In this document: one piece after another, positions 31,854-41,128 of the stretch | Layout: every line of letters starts with the position of its first letter | Position numbering within the stretch: position 1 is the stretch's first letter | Assembly (NCBI GenBank): GCA_002708845.1 | Contig: PAPI01000024.1 | Location: 62,001 to 126,000 of the forward strand | Direction of reading: 5' to 3' | Length of the DNA: 64,000 nucleotides | From: Leeuwenhoekiella sp. | GTDB taxonomy: Bacteria > Bacteroidota > Bacteroidia > Flavobacteriales > Flavobacteriaceae | Program-made: the position numbers and the translations under genes | The notes under the pieces: generated by a model | Told to the model about the DNA's origin: nothing | Databases searched by the model: none | Seen by the model: only the letters and a program-made list of their open reading frames with translations

Positions 31854-31883
31854 TTGAGTAGGCATTGCGAATGTGTAACTTTA
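31854..31883 (+). promoter_or_regulatory. Promoter of the hpf operon
   Basis: TTG (31854-31856) and TAACTTTA (31876-31883) are separated by exactly 19 bases, the best complete Bacteroidota-type promoter in the window. The ATG follows 24 bases later. Confidence 0.7.
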
Positions 31884-31907
31884 AGATAAATCGAAAAATT
31901 TCTATAT

Positions 31908-32213
31908 ATGAACATCAATTTTGAATACCACGATGTAACGGCCAGCAGTGCCTTAGAAGAATTTGCAAAAGAGCAGGTTGAAAAACTCGTGCATAAATAT
32001 GACTTTATTATTCGTGCAGATATTTTCTTTAAGATGGAAAATACCTCAAGCGATGAAACCGGAAAAATTGCAGGTATACGTTTAAGTGCACCCGGCCCGC
32101 GTTTGTTTGCCGAACATAGTTCTAAAGACTTTTACGAATCAGTAAAAACTGCGGCTCGTGAATTGGACAGTCAGTTGAAGAAGCGTAAAGAAAAAATGAA
32201 GTCTCATCACTAA
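31908..32213 (+). CDS. hpf: Short ribosome hibernation promoting factor
   Basis: HPF binds the 30S decoding site in stationary phase and blocks translation. The 101-residue product is the N-terminal domain only: MNINFEYHDVTASSALEEFAKEQV, then ADIFFKMEN, EHSSKDFYESVKTAARELDSQLKKRKEKM. The long-form dimerisation domain is absent. It is followed 9 bases later by an ArsC-fold gene. A good promoter precedes it. Confidence 0.9.
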   Translation: MNINFEYHDVTASSALEEFAKEQVEKLVHKYDFIIRADIFFKMENTSSDETGKIAGIRLSAPGPRLFAEHSSKDFYESVKTAARELDSQLKKRKEKMKSHH

Positions 32214-32222
32214 ACCCGGAAT

Positions 32223-32705
32223 ATGAAATCAATTGCAAGAGATGAAAATCAAATAACCCTGATTTATAACAGTGAAAACCACGTGGGTGAACGTACCTAT
32301 GCTCATGCATCTGCGATTAAGGATAAGGAGTTGCAAGCGATTGATATCGCTAAAAAACCCCTTACCGGAACCCAATGGGCCGAACTTGCAGACGGTTTAA
32401 ACACCAATGTAAAAGGCTTACTGAGTTTTGAAAATGTGGATGATGATGACGAACTCAAAACTGCAGACTTTGATGAGAATGATTACATTAAAATCATTGA
32501 AAATCGTCCGGAGTTACTTGCGCACCCGATCCTGATTCACGGCGATGCGATGAAGCAAATATCAAATCCTACCGAAGCTCAGGAATTTTTAGGTGTTGAC
32601 AGTGCAGGCTTAGAAAAGAAAATGATGCACGAAGAGCCTACCATTAGCAGTACAACCAAGAAAGAACATTTTATTGAGAAGCCCGAAAAAGGCGATCACA
32701 ACTAA
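32223..32705 (+). CDS. ArsC/Spx-fold protein without catalytic cysteine, cotranscribed with hpf
   Basis: The 160-residue product has an ArsC-like thioredoxin fold: a first strand ITLIYN, then a region aligned with the NPxCxKSR active site that reads SENHVGERT with no cysteine. The C-terminal core DYIKIIENRPELLAHPILIHGDAMKQI matches the ArsC pattern NPKLIERPIVI. The last 45 residues are charged and probably disordered. It cannot be an arsenate reductase. It lies 9 bases downstream of hpf and ends with a terminator, so a regulatory role in ribosome hibernation or stress is plausible. Confidence 0.75.
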   Translation: MKSIARDENQITLIYNSENHVGERTYAHASAIKDKELQAIDIAKKPLTGTQWAELADGLNTNVKGLLSFENVDDDDELKTADFDENDYIKIIENRPELLAHPILIHGDAMKQISNPTEAQEFLGVDSAGLEKKMMHEEPTISSTTKKEHFIEKPEKGDHN

Positions 32706-32728
32706 TTCTCTTAGACTTATAATTTAAA

Positions 32729-32765
32729 AAGCGCCGTATGTTAAAACATACGGGGCTTTTTGTTT
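32729..32765 (+). terminator. Rho-independent terminator of the hpf operon
   Basis: The stem 32731-32743 pairs with 32746-32758 around a 2-base loop with one G-G mismatch, followed by T's. It lies between convergent genes. Confidence 0.85.
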
Positions 32766-32779
32766 GTGATATCCGGAAT

Positions 32780-33151
32780 TTACTTATTCTTCTTAACCGT
32801 TTCTATCGGTTGAATACCGGGTTTTATTTTTTCGTATAATTCAAATTGATACTCGGTAAGAATTTCACTCATCGTACCGCTTTCCTCTACATAAACGCGA
32901 GCCAGCTCATCAAGTTTGGCTTTGCCATCCATTTTTTTACTGACCTCTTCCCGAAGAAGTAGATAGTCCTCGATACTGGATTTAAAAAGTAAATCCTGTT
33001 TGGGAGTCATTCCCAGCTTGGCCGAATAGATTTGAGTTAGCGAATCTGCTGCTTTCTCAATGTGTTTAGGCTTAACTTCATAATGTTGTACCTGTGCGAA
33101 TGTGGTGAAACTGAAAAAACTCAGCATCAATCCAAATACTATACGTTTCAT
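32780..33151 (-). CDS. Small secreted helical protein
   Basis: The 123-residue product has a signal peptide ending near FTTFAQ. The mature part is helical and charged (KPKHIEKAADSLTQIYSAKLGMTPKQDLLFKSSIEDYLLLREEV), a little like Spy/CpxP-type periplasmic chaperones but without the LTxxQ pair. It follows the nitroreductase gene by 3 bases and is probably cotranscribed. The family is not recognised. Confidence 0.7.
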   Translation of the reverse strand: MKRIVFGLMLSFFSFTTFAQVQHYEVKPKHIEKAADSLTQIYSAKLGMTPKQDLLFKSSIEDYLLLREEVSKKMDGKAKLDELARVYVEESGTMSEILTEYQFELYEKIKPGIQPIETVKKNK

Positions 33152-33154
33152 ATT

Positions 33155-33754
33155 TTAGTCTTTAGAATTAAAGTCCCCGTTAAAGGCAAACTCTTCAATT
33201 TTCATTCTGGAGCGTTCTTTCTCAAGTTCCTGCTCCTGAAGCGATTCGGGTAGTTGCGCTACATCTCCTCCATAGCGTCCGAAGGCAACAGCAGTTGCAA
33301 TGCCAAAATCTTCAGTAAAACCAAAGGTTTTATGAGCTTTTTCCTGGTCGATTCCGGCCATTTGATGCGCGGCAATACCGGTATGATTTGCCTGAATTAC
33401 TACATTACCCATAAATAGGCCCAAATCATGAAGGGCGTGAAAATAATCATCCCCATCTTTATTAGTCTTTTTATAAGCTGTGATCATCAAGACCTGTGCG
33501 TTCTTGGCCCAATCCTGATTAAACGGAATCAAACATTCCATAATACGGTCGTATACCGCATCACCTTTAAGACCGTAAATGATGCGCCAGGGCTGTTGAT
33601 TGTAGGAGCTTGATGCCCATCTACCGGCTTCTAAAAGCAATTTTACCTCAGATTCGGAAATAGGCTCGTCATCAAAAGCACGCGGACTCCAGCGTGTTTT
33701 GATTTCGTCCATAATATCATAATCTGTTGGTGTAGTTTTTTCGAGTTTTTGCAT
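33155..33754 (-). CDS. Nitroreductase family protein
   Basis: The 199-residue product is an FMN-dependent nitroreductase-fold enzyme. It has RWSPRAFDDEPISESEVKLLLEAGRWASSSYNQQPWRII near the start, which carries the FMN-binding Arg and Ser residues, and GIAAHQMAGIDQEKA and AVAFGRYG later. Substrates may be quinones or nitro compounds. The start at 33754 gives the usual length for this group. It lies downstream of the ACP gene on the same strand but 81 bases away, so it is probably separate from that operon. Confidence 0.88.
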   Translation of the reverse strand: MQKLEKTTPTDYDIMDEIKTRWSPRAFDDEPISESEVKLLLEAGRWASSSYNQQPWRIIYGLKGDAVYDRIMECLIPFNQDWAKNAQVLMITAYKKTNKDGDDYFHALHDLGLFMGNVVIQANHTGIAAHQMAGIDQEKAHKTFGFTEDFGIATAVAFGRYGGDVAQLPESLQEQELEKERSRMKIEEFAFNGDFNSKD

Positions 33755-33835
33755 GGTTATTTTTCTAGGAAAGATAACCGATTTACCCCTCGAAAGCCTT
33801 GATTTTAACGACCCTTAACGCGACTCATGATAATT

Positions 33836-34087
33836 TTAACGAGCCTCTAACTTTTGCTCTATGAGCGCTATGGATGCCTCAACGGTATCCATTTTATTGA
33901 GTTCGTCATCCTCAATGGTAATATCAAAAGCATCTTCCACATCAAGAACGATATCTACAAGATGCGTGGAGTTGATATTGAGGTCATTAACAAGGTGGCT
34001 GGAGGGCTCAATGCTCTTCGGGTCTACATCCTCGGGAAGGTAAGGGGTTATAATTTCGGTAAGTTTAGGGTAAATTTCCTGGTTCAT
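33836..34087 (-). CDS. Acyl carrier protein
   Basis: The 83-residue acidic helical protein matches ACP. The phosphopantetheine site reads NINSTHLVDIV with Ser40, in place of the usual DSL, followed by DAFDITIEDDELNKMDTV. The changed neighbours of the serine suggest a dedicated partner set and not the main fatty acid synthase. ATG 34087 is the natural start; an upstream in-frame start at 34117 adds ten residues. It lies 101 bases after the ketosynthase gene in the same direction. Confidence 0.88.
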   Translation of the reverse strand: MNQEIYPKLTEIITPYLPEDVDPKSIEPSSHLVNDLNINSTHLVDIVLDVEDAFDITIEDDELNKMDTVEASIALIEQKLEAR

Positions 34088-34188
34088 AGGCTTGTTTTTT
34101 TCGCAAAGCGAAATCAATTCATAAAATAATATTCAGTAAATCAAACCTTTATTAATAACACCTTCAATACGGTATGTGAAAAGCCTGC

Positions 34189-35460
34189 TTACTGAAATTT
34201 TTTAAAGATAAGGCAACAGTTTACATCACCAAAACCAAAACTGGCCTTCGCCAGAATATTAAGCTTTGCCGGTGTTTTAACTTTTGGGATGCGACTTTCT
34301 GCAACACGCATGGCAATAGAAGGATGCAAACGGTCGAGATTGATATTGGGAAACAAAAACTGATGCTTAAGTTGTAAGACGGAAGCCACACACTCAATAC
34401 TACCACTGGCAGCCAGACAATGCCCCGTCATTCCTTTTAACGAGTTGATATACGGGAAATCTATTCCGCTTCTACCCAATGCCTCACTCCAGTTTTCAAT
34501 CTCCAGATCATCTTTTGAAGTTGCGGTCAGATGCCCGTTGACGGCATCAATTGCTTCCCCACTAATCCCGGCGTCCCTCACCGCTTCAGTAATACAGTGC
34601 TTTACCGCAACAGGATTGGGCGCAGTCATAGAACCCTCCTGTCTCTGCCCGCCACTATTACTGTGACCACCAATTAGTTCCGCATAAATAGTTGCACCAC
34701 GGTCCTGAGCGCTTTCTAAACTTTCTAAAACTAATGCCCCCGCCCCACTGCCGGGTACAAAACCGCTGGCATCTGCGTCCATGGGGCGTGAAGCTTTTGC
34801 AGGTTTGTCATTGTATTTTGAAGGCAAAATGCGCAAGGCGTCAAACCCGCACCACACATAAGGTCCGCCATCGCTGGTGCTACCGGCAAGCATACGTTTG
34901 GCTTTCCCGGCTTTGATACGCTCGTAAGCCAGTAAAACCGCTTCGGTTCCCGTAGTACAGGCAGATGAATTGGTCGTAACTAAATTCCCAAGTCCTAACA
35001 TTCCGCCTAAGTACGCGCTTACCCCACTGCTCATCGTTTGCTGCACACTGGTACTACCTAACCTGCGGGTGTTGCCTTCATCTACTTTGTAAATACTTTC
35101 TCGGTATTTGTCTACCCCGAGAGTACCTACTCCGAATATAGTCCCGCTGTCAAAATCACAATGGTCTTCATCAATCTCAAGACCAGCATCCTGCCAGGCT
35201 TCAACACCGGCGGCCACACCATAGAGAATACCTGCAGCATTGAAGTTGCGCAATTGTAATGGCGTAAAATACTTTGATTTTACCGCTTCAGAAATCAACG
35301 GCATCCCGCCTATCTGACAGGAAAATTTGAGTTTTTCGAGTTCGCTGTAAAACCGGATGCCGCTTTTACCCGCTTCAATCGCCTCTTTAAATGCCGGAAC
35401 CCCTACTCCATTAGGTGCACATACACCCAGACCTGTCACAACTACTCTAGGATTCTGCAT
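34189..35460 (-). CDS. Beta-ketoacyl-ACP synthase (KAS II-like)
   Basis: The 423-residue product has the condensing-enzyme fold with active site Cys168 (SSACTTG), His310 (NGHLTATSKDD, where most KAS II have NAHGTST) and His347 (KGMTGHCLAASG). The Cys-His-His triad is intact. It overlaps the dehydratase gene by 14 bases, so the two are coupled. Together with the hot-dog dehydratase and ACP it forms a minimal chain-extension set that lacks a ketoreductase here. The product could be a modified fatty acid, a pigment precursor or a lipid tail. Confidence 0.9.
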   Translation of the reverse strand: MQNPRVVVTGLGVCAPNGVGVPAFKEAIEAGKSGIRFYSELEKLKFSCQIGGMPLISEAVKSKYFTPLQLRNFNAAGILYGVAAGVEAWQDAGLEIDEDHCDFDSGTIFGVGTLGVDKYRESIYKVDEGNTRRLGSTSVQQTMSSGVSAYLGGMLGLGNLVTTNSSACTTGTEAVLLAYERIKAGKAKRMLAGSTSDGGPYVWCGFDALRILPSKYNDKPAKASRPMDADASGFVPGSGAGALVLESLESAQDRGATIYAELIGGHSNSGGQRQEGSMTAPNPVAVKHCITEAVRDAGISGEAIDAVNGHLTATSKDDLEIENWSEALGRSGIDFPYINSLKGMTGHCLAASGSIECVASVLQLKHQFLFPNINLDRLHPSIAMRVAESRIPKVKTPAKLNILAKASFGFGDVNCCLIFKKFQ

Positions 35461-35902
35461 CGCCCGGTTTTAAAATTCCTGAAAATATTCCCTGACATAC
35501 CACCTCGCCATTCTGATTGAGCATCTTCACTTTTGACTTTAACTTATGAAACCTAAAGTATTCTAAATCAGATTCTATAGTAACTGTTTCGTTAGGAAAA
35601 ACGGGCTTATAGAAACGGGCTTCATTCTCTACCATTGCTACTGTTGAATTAGATCGCAAATCAAAACCTTTATCACGCAACAGGTAAATTCCCAAACTAA
35701 CCAGGCCGATCTGCATCATACATTCAAGCAAAAGAACTCCCGGCGTCACCGGGAAATTAACGAAATGCCCTTTGTAAAAATCACAGGAATCTTTGAATGT
35801 AAACTCTCCTTTTATGTGCGTTTGCGAAACTTCAGTGATGCGATCTACAAATAAAAACGGATCGGCGTATGGTAGTTTTGCTACAATTTCTTCTTTAGTC
35901 AT
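35447..35902 (-). CDS. FabZ-like hot-dog dehydratase
   Basis: The 151-residue product matches 3-hydroxyacyl-ACP dehydratases. It has PFLFVDRI, the active-site helix GHFVNFPVTPGVLLLECMMQ with His46 and Glu60 spaced 14 apart as in FabZ (His54 and Glu68), and ENEARFYKPVFPNETV. The normal HFPxxPxxPG reads HFVNFPVTPG. It overlaps the metalloprotease gene by 8 bases and the ketosynthase gene by 14, so all three are read from one transcript. Confidence 0.88.
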   Translation of the reverse strand: MTKEEIVAKLPYADPFLFVDRITEVSQTHIKGEFTFKDSCDFYKGHFVNFPVTPGVLLLECMMQIGLVSLGIYLLRDKGFDLRSNSTVAMVENEARFYKPVFPNETVTIESDLEYFRFHKLKSKVKMLNQNGEVVCQGIFSGILKPGDAES

Positions 35903-38309
35903 TGCGATCCAGATTTAAACATTCGTAGCTACCTATAGGAGATCCATCTGGAATTTTAGGTGCGGATACCGGCTTAAACTCGTCCGGATCTTCAAGAAAT
36001 TTACCTATACTCCAGGCCATATAGCGCGTGTTTGCATCTTCAGCACGCATATTTTGCTGCGCCAAGTCTGTTAGGCTTTTAAATACGGAAGCTTTAACCT
36101 GCGTAATGGCATTGGGATTAACCATCAGTTGTTTCATATGTTCTAAAACCCGATTGTTGACGCTACGCTGTACTTCAGCAAAATAGGAATCTTTAGGAAT
36201 AGCTCTAAAAGTGGCATCAATTAACTCCTGAAGCACAGACTCAAATCCCGGTAAGTCCCTATCTACAGCGTGTTGCGCTACCAGACGGTTTGCCCGCTCT
36301 GCATTCAACAGGAAATCAAGCGTAAAATCTGCTGCGGTTTCTGCTGCACCTAACGGATCAAAAGTGACTCCGGTATTGCCTTTAAAGCTCTCCCGGGTGC
36401 GCCCGTAGCCAAAAGCCCTTGGCGGAAACAACCCGAGTTTATCAGCAGGTATCGCGAGATGTTCAGCCTTAAGTGTTTCTAAAACGGCTTCTAAAGCTTG
36501 TTCCTGCTCATTGGAAGCAACAGGATTTGTAATTTGTTGCTGCTCATCGTCTTTAACCGCATACGTGTATCGTACGCCGCCAATACTTTTAACAGCTCCT
36601 TCGGTTTGATACCTGTGGTAAAAATAGAGGGGCACAAATACATCTTCAAGAACGGTAAGGGGTTCACCGGTGTGTATATTATCAATACTGAAATTCTCAA
36701 TGGCTTTTTCGCGAAGCGCTAAAACCGCTTTAAGTTCGTCAGCAGCATTTGCCCCATTATCCCACAAGTGCGCATCAGGATGTGCGCCGTTTGCTGCGCG
36801 GGCATCACTGTCGCTGATAAAGCGAAGGCCTTTTTCTTCAGCCTCTTCCAACACCTGATTGAGATACCATGATTCATTCATTCCTTTAGGTGCATCCCCA
36901 TAACTGTAAGCCACAGTAACTTTATCCCAGGCTCCTATTCCGGTAGCATAAGCGTCGCTAAAATCTATTTCATCACCTTTGAGCTTTATTGCAGGATGCG
37001 GATAATCCATTACCGAAGCGCGTTCGTTTACGCTGGCTGCAAAATTATGAGCAAACCCCAGGGTATGCCCTACCTCGTGAGCTGAAAGCTGGCGTATACG
37101 GGCCAAAGCCATCTCGAGCATCGGCTCATAATTATCATCAGAATCTGCAAAGGGTTGATTCATCATCGCTTGGGCAATCATAAAATCCTGACGTATACGC
37201 AGGCTTCCGAGACTTACGTGCCCTTTAAGAATCTCTCCCGTACGCGGATCGGTCACGCTGGCACCATAACTCCAGCCACGCGTACTGCGGTGCACCCATT
37301 GAATAACGTTATATCGCAAGTCTAAGGGATCTGCCCCATCGGGTAGCATCTTGACTTGAAAAGCATTTTTATATCCTATGCTTTCATATGCCTGATTCCA
37401 CCAGGAGGCTCCTTCAAGCAGAGCGGAACGCACAGGCTCTGGAGTACCGGGGTCCAGGTAATAAATGATGGGCTCTACAGCTTCGCTAACTTCAAGTTCC
37501 GGATTTTTCTTCTCTAGTCTGTGTCTGATGATAAGGCGTTTATCTATATGCTCCTGTACCGGAGTCGCATAGTCCTTGTATTGAATGTAGATGGCACCTG
37601 ATTTGGGGTCAAAAACCCGGGGTTCATAACCGGGCTCAGGCAATTCTACAAACGAATGATGCTGCAGGGTAGAAACTACGCCCGCATCAGGAGCAACACT
37701 ACGCAGCATTCTGCCTTCGGGATTTCCCTTAAAGGTGAGCAGGGCTTCAAATTCAACATTTTTAGGAAAGGCTTTAGTATTTTTCAGGGACAAGGCGCTT
37801 TTTTCTTTATCCAGCTTATAGGTCCCTTCTTTATTGGCCTTGATTCGGTCTGAAACTCCGTGAGCGTCTTCCATCAAAAACGGAGTCAGATCAATGATAT
37901 AGGTTTTGTCTTTTCTTTCCTTAATCTCAAAACCATAAAGCACCGAGAAAGCAAAGGCTTCCTTGACAGATTCGCGCTCAGCCGAATTATCGGTAATGGC
38001 GCGGTAATCCTGATTGGGCTGTACCAACAGGAGTTTGTTCCCGGCTTTCATAAATTTTACAATGGCGGTACCTCCCAGCTGGCCCCGATCGAGACCTATG
38101 TCATTAGAACCTAAACCGCTTTTTAGAGCGTGTACGTAGATAAATTCAGAATCCAGCTTATCTACTTCTAGATAGATGGCATCATTTTTTTCGTCGTAAT
38201 GAAAATCGAAAAAACCCTCATAGGATTTAAGGTCTTTTTTGGAATCCAGAAATTGAGCCTGAAGCAGCTGCACACAGCACAGGAGGAATACGAGTGGTAG
38301 TTTGTTCAT
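35895..38309 (-). CDS. Secreted zinc-dependent metalloprotease (DUF5117/DUF4953 type)
   Basis: The 804-residue product has a signal peptide ending near LLQAQ. The zinc site is HEVGHTLGFAH (His411, Glu412, His415, His421), a metzincin-like motif, followed by the Met-turn-like ASVMDY. The N-terminal 200 residues match the DUF5118/DUF5117 part (FLDSKKDLKSYEGFFDFHYDEKNDAIYLEVDKL), and the C-terminal part matches DUF4953. The product should be periplasmic or secreted. It is the first gene of the operon with the dehydratase, ketosynthase and ACP, an odd pairing of a protease with lipid-type enzymes. Confidence 0.92.
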   Translation of the reverse strand: MNKLPLVFLLCCVQLLQAQFLDSKKDLKSYEGFFDFHYDEKNDAIYLEVDKLDSEFIYVHALKSGLGSNDIGLDRGQLGGTAIVKFMKAGNKLLLVQPNQDYRAITDNSAERESVKEAFAFSVLYGFEIKERKDKTYIIDLTPFLMEDAHGVSDRIKANKEGTYKLDKEKSALSLKNTKAFPKNVEFEALLTFKGNPEGRMLRSVAPDAGVVSTLQHHSFVELPEPGYEPRVFDPKSGAIYIQYKDYATPVQEHIDKRLIIRHRLEKKNPELEVSEAVEPIIYYLDPGTPEPVRSALLEGASWWNQAYESIGYKNAFQVKMLPDGADPLDLRYNVIQWVHRSTRGWSYGASVTDPRTGEILKGHVSLGSLRIRQDFMIAQAMMNQPFADSDDNYEPMLEMALARIRQLSAHEVGHTLGFAHNFAASVNERASVMDYPHPAIKLKGDEIDFSDAYATGIGAWDKVTVAYSYGDAPKGMNESWYLNQVLEEAEEKGLRFISDSDARAANGAHPDAHLWDNGANAADELKAVLALREKAIENFSIDNIHTGEPLTVLEDVFVPLYFYHRYQTEGAVKSIGGVRYTYAVKDDEQQQITNPVASNEQEQALEAVLETLKAEHLAIPADKLGLFPPRAFGYGRTRESFKGNTGVTFDPLGAAETAADFTLDFLLNAERANRLVAQHAVDRDLPGFESVLQELIDATFRAIPKDSYFAEVQRSVNNRVLEHMKQLMVNPNAITQVKASVFKSLTDLAQQNMRAEDANTRYMAWSIGKFLEDPDEFKPVSAPKIPDGSPIGSYECLNLDRND

Positions 38310-38514
38310 AATCTAAAGTCAGTGGCTTTAAAAGTAACCAAAAATCCTATAAAAATGCAGAAGTTGAAGCATTCCAGAAAATTGCCAAATTAGGATTTAG
38401 AGGGATTTAGATTGCGTTTTTCAAAAAAAATACTTGTTATAAATGCGTAAAACACATGAGCTCCTTTGCTAATAAATCCTTATTTTACAGCAAACTAATC
38501 ACGCTATTTACTCC

Positions 38515-39987
38515 ATGTCACAGTCACAAACCCAATCCATTTTTTCGTCTTACGAAAAAGACCCTAAGTTTTATGATGAAATCTTTGATGAAGACGGAAA
38601 CGTAAAAAAGGTTTATCAGACCTTATTTGATTTGTACAGCGGCCACAGCAGTCAGGATTATGCCCGGCTTAATGACAAGGCCAAAGCTTCCTTCTTTAAT
38701 CAGGGTATAACTTTTCAGGTCTACAATGATAATGAAGCTAAAGAAAAAATCTTTCCGTTTGACCTCTTTCCCAGAATCATAGATCCCAAAGAATGGGAAG
38801 TCATAGAACGTGGGGTTTTGCAGCGGAGTAAGGCACTCAACCATTTTATCTGGGACATTTATCACAATAAAAAAATCATTAAGCAGGGCATTGTCCCCCT
38901 TGATTTAATCACCTCTTCGGCAAACTACCTGCATCAAATGATCGGTGTTGATCCTCCGGGAGGTATTTATAACCACATTTCTGGGACCGATCTTATCAAA
39001 CACAGTGATGGCAAATATTATGTGCTTGAAGACAATATACGTTGCCCAAGCGGGGTGAGCTATGTGATTTGTAACCGAACGGCTTTAAAACGGGCATTGT
39101 TTGGTGTATTTAATCATTACAATGCGCATACGGTGACTGATTATGCGCAAAACCTGCTCGAAATGATGGAAACCGTTAAGCCACGAGGTGTAGACGAGCC
39201 CAATTGTGTAGTAATCACTCCGGGGGTATACAATTCGGCGTATTACGAGCATTCCTATCTGGCTAAGGCAATGGGTGTTGAACTCGTGGAAGGTCGGGAT
39301 TTGTTTGTAGAAAATGATTTTGTCTATATGCAGACGATTAAGGGCCCTGAGCGTGTTGATGTGATTTACCGCCGTATTGACGATACGTTCTTAGATCCTT
39401 TAGAATTCAGACCTGATTCGGCTTTGGGCGTACCGGGGCTTTTTTCAGCTTATAAAAAAGGAAATGTATGCCTCGTAAATGCTCCCGGAACCGGTTTTGC
39501 AGACGACAAGGCCGTTTACACCTATATGCCCGAGATCATTAAATATTACCTCAATGAAGAACCCATTCTCAATAATGTACATACGTATCATTGCAGCAGA
39601 CCTGATGAATTGAAATACGTGCTTGAGAACGTTGATAAGCTGGTTATTAAGCCGGTGGATGAAGCCGGCGGTTACGGTATCTCGATTGGCAACAGACTTA
39701 CTAAAGAGGAAATTGAAAAAGTTAAGAAAACCATCAAAGCGAGTCCGCGTAAATATATTGCACAGCCCATTATGAGTCTTTCGGTGCACGCTACATATAT
39801 TGAAGAAAGTGAGTCTTTTGAGTCGCGTCACGTTGATCTAAGAACCTTTTGCCTGCTGGGCGCCAACAAAGAATTTGTTCTTAAAGGAGGACTCACCCGG
39901 GTGGCTCTTCGAAAAGGAAATCTTATTGTAAACTCGTCTCAGGGTGGTGGCTCTAAAGACACCTGGGTTTTAAAAAACAAATCCTAA
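38515..39987 (+). CDS. Circularly permuted ATP-grasp protein
   Basis: The 490-residue soluble protein matches the CP_ATPgrasp family. It has FPFDLFPRIIDPKEWEVIERGV near residue 80, DGKYYVLEDNIRCPSGVSYVICNR near 165-188, and KLVIKPVDEAGGYGISIG near 380. The family is predicted to ligate a carboxylate to an amine with ATP, possibly making a peptide-like product. The next two genes, alpha-E and transglutaminase, are its usual neighbours in other bacteria, as described for amidoligase-like gene clusters. Substrate and product are unknown. Confidence 0.92.
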   Translation: MSQSQTQSIFSSYEKDPKFYDEIFDEDGNVKKVYQTLFDLYSGHSSQDYARLNDKAKASFFNQGITFQVYNDNEAKEKIFPFDLFPRIIDPKEWEVIERGVLQRSKALNHFIWDIYHNKKIIKQGIVPLDLITSSANYLHQMIGVDPPGGIYNHISGTDLIKHSDGKYYVLEDNIRCPSGVSYVICNRTALKRALFGVFNHYNAHTVTDYAQNLLEMMETVKPRGVDEPNCVVITPGVYNSAYYEHSYLAKAMGVELVEGRDLFVENDFVYMQTIKGPERVDVIYRRIDDTFLDPLEFRPDSALGVPGLFSAYKKGNVCLVNAPGTGFADDKAVYTYMPEIIKYYLNEEPILNNVHTYHCSRPDELKYVLENVDKLVIKPVDEAGGYGISIGNRLTKEEIEKVKKTIKASPRKYIAQPIMSLSVHATYIEESESFESRHVDLRTFCLLGANKEFVLKGGLTRVALRKGNLIVNSSQGGGSKDTWVLKNKS

Positions 39988-40028
39988 CTGATCAACCACA
40001 ACAACAACTTTCTTAAAACTCATTACCT

Positions 40029-40976
40029 ATGCTTGCACGAGTCGCTAATAATTTATTCTGGATGGGACGCTATATTGAACGTTCTGAACATCTTGCGCGC
40101 TATCTAAACGTAAATTATTTCTCATCACTGGATGCTCCCAACGATAAATCCCAATCCCGGAAACATGTACTGCACAGTCTGTTATTTATGGCGAATGGCC
40201 CTGTTGAAAAAGATTATAAATTAACTGAAGAGAACGTTTTTTTCGATATAGGTTTAAACCCCGAAGCCCCCTACTCGATCATTAATGCAGTTAAGTATGC
40301 CCGCGAGAACGCAAATGGTGCGCGAGATCTAATTTCAACCGAGTTATATGAGTCGCTAAACAAATTTTATCATTTTGTCTTACGCTACGATTCAGACTTT
40401 TTTGTAAAAAAAGGACTTTATGATTTTACGACTCAGGTGACTGAAGCTACCGCAGTTTTACGTGGAAAAATACGGGGTACGCTATTACACGATGAAGTGT
40501 ATGCCATAATTATGCTGGGCGTGAATATTGAGCGGGCTACTCAAGTAGTACGTATCATTCAGGCTAAATATTACGATGCGCTTAATGCTCAGGGTGGGTA
40601 TGACGATAAATTCAGCAAGAGCTATGAGTGGACCACGCTGCTCAAATGCATCGAATCCTACGATATGATGCGCCGGCATTACCGTAAAACTCCCACGAGC
40701 ATCACCACACTTGAATTTTTAATACTCAATGACGACTGCCCGCGTTCGGTTATGAACAGTCTTGTACAGGTGAAAAAACATATAGAGCAACTCAATCTGG
40801 ATAAAAATCCGCAGAAAGATTCTGCTGCTTTTTTAATAGGAAAAACCCACGCTGAATACTGTTATAAAACGATTGATACCATTGAAGGAAATATTGAATC
40901 CTTTATTGAAAATATTCAAAATACCTTATTTGAAATCGCCAAAAAAATTGAAAAGGAATACTTTCAGATTCGGTAA
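40029..40976 (+). CDS. Alpha-E domain-containing protein
   Basis: The 315-residue helical protein begins MLARVANNLFWMGRYIERSEHLARYL, the hallmark of the alpha-E family. It has no membrane segment or known catalytic motif. It follows the ATP-grasp gene after 41 bases and is nearly always found with ATP-grasp and transglutaminase-like genes. It is thought to be part of the same complex, perhaps a scaffold. The conserved arginine and glutamate residues may line a binding cleft. Confidence 0.92.
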   Translation: MLARVANNLFWMGRYIERSEHLARYLNVNYFSSLDAPNDKSQSRKHVLHSLLFMANGPVEKDYKLTEENVFFDIGLNPEAPYSIINAVKYARENANGARDLISTELYESLNKFYHFVLRYDSDFFVKKGLYDFTTQVTEATAVLRGKIRGTLLHDEVYAIIMLGVNIERATQVVRIIQAKYYDALNAQGGYDDKFSKSYEWTTLLKCIESYDMMRRHYRKTPTSITTLEFLILNDDCPRSVMNSLVQVKKHIEQLNLDKNPQKDSAAFLIGKTHAEYCYKTIDTIEGNIESFIENIQNTLFEIAKKIEKEYFQIR

Positions 40977-41099
40977 TTTAAGAGACTAAGACCCTTTATT
41001 TTGAATAAGTTGAAGTACTTCTGACCGAATTGTTTATAACTTCCGTCTTGGGGTAGTTGCTATTGGTCGAATTAACTTAATCCGAGCCGTTGTTTTCCG

Positions 41100-41107
41100 T
41101 ATTTTTG
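41100..41107 (+). promoter_or_regulatory. -7 box TATTTTTG for the transglutaminase gene
   Basis: This exact TAnnTTTG match lies 22 bases before the TTG start. It implies that the transglutaminase can be transcribed separately from the ATP-grasp and alpha-E genes. Confidence 0.55.
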
Positions 41108-41128
41108 TAGACTTTTAAACCCCTTAAA

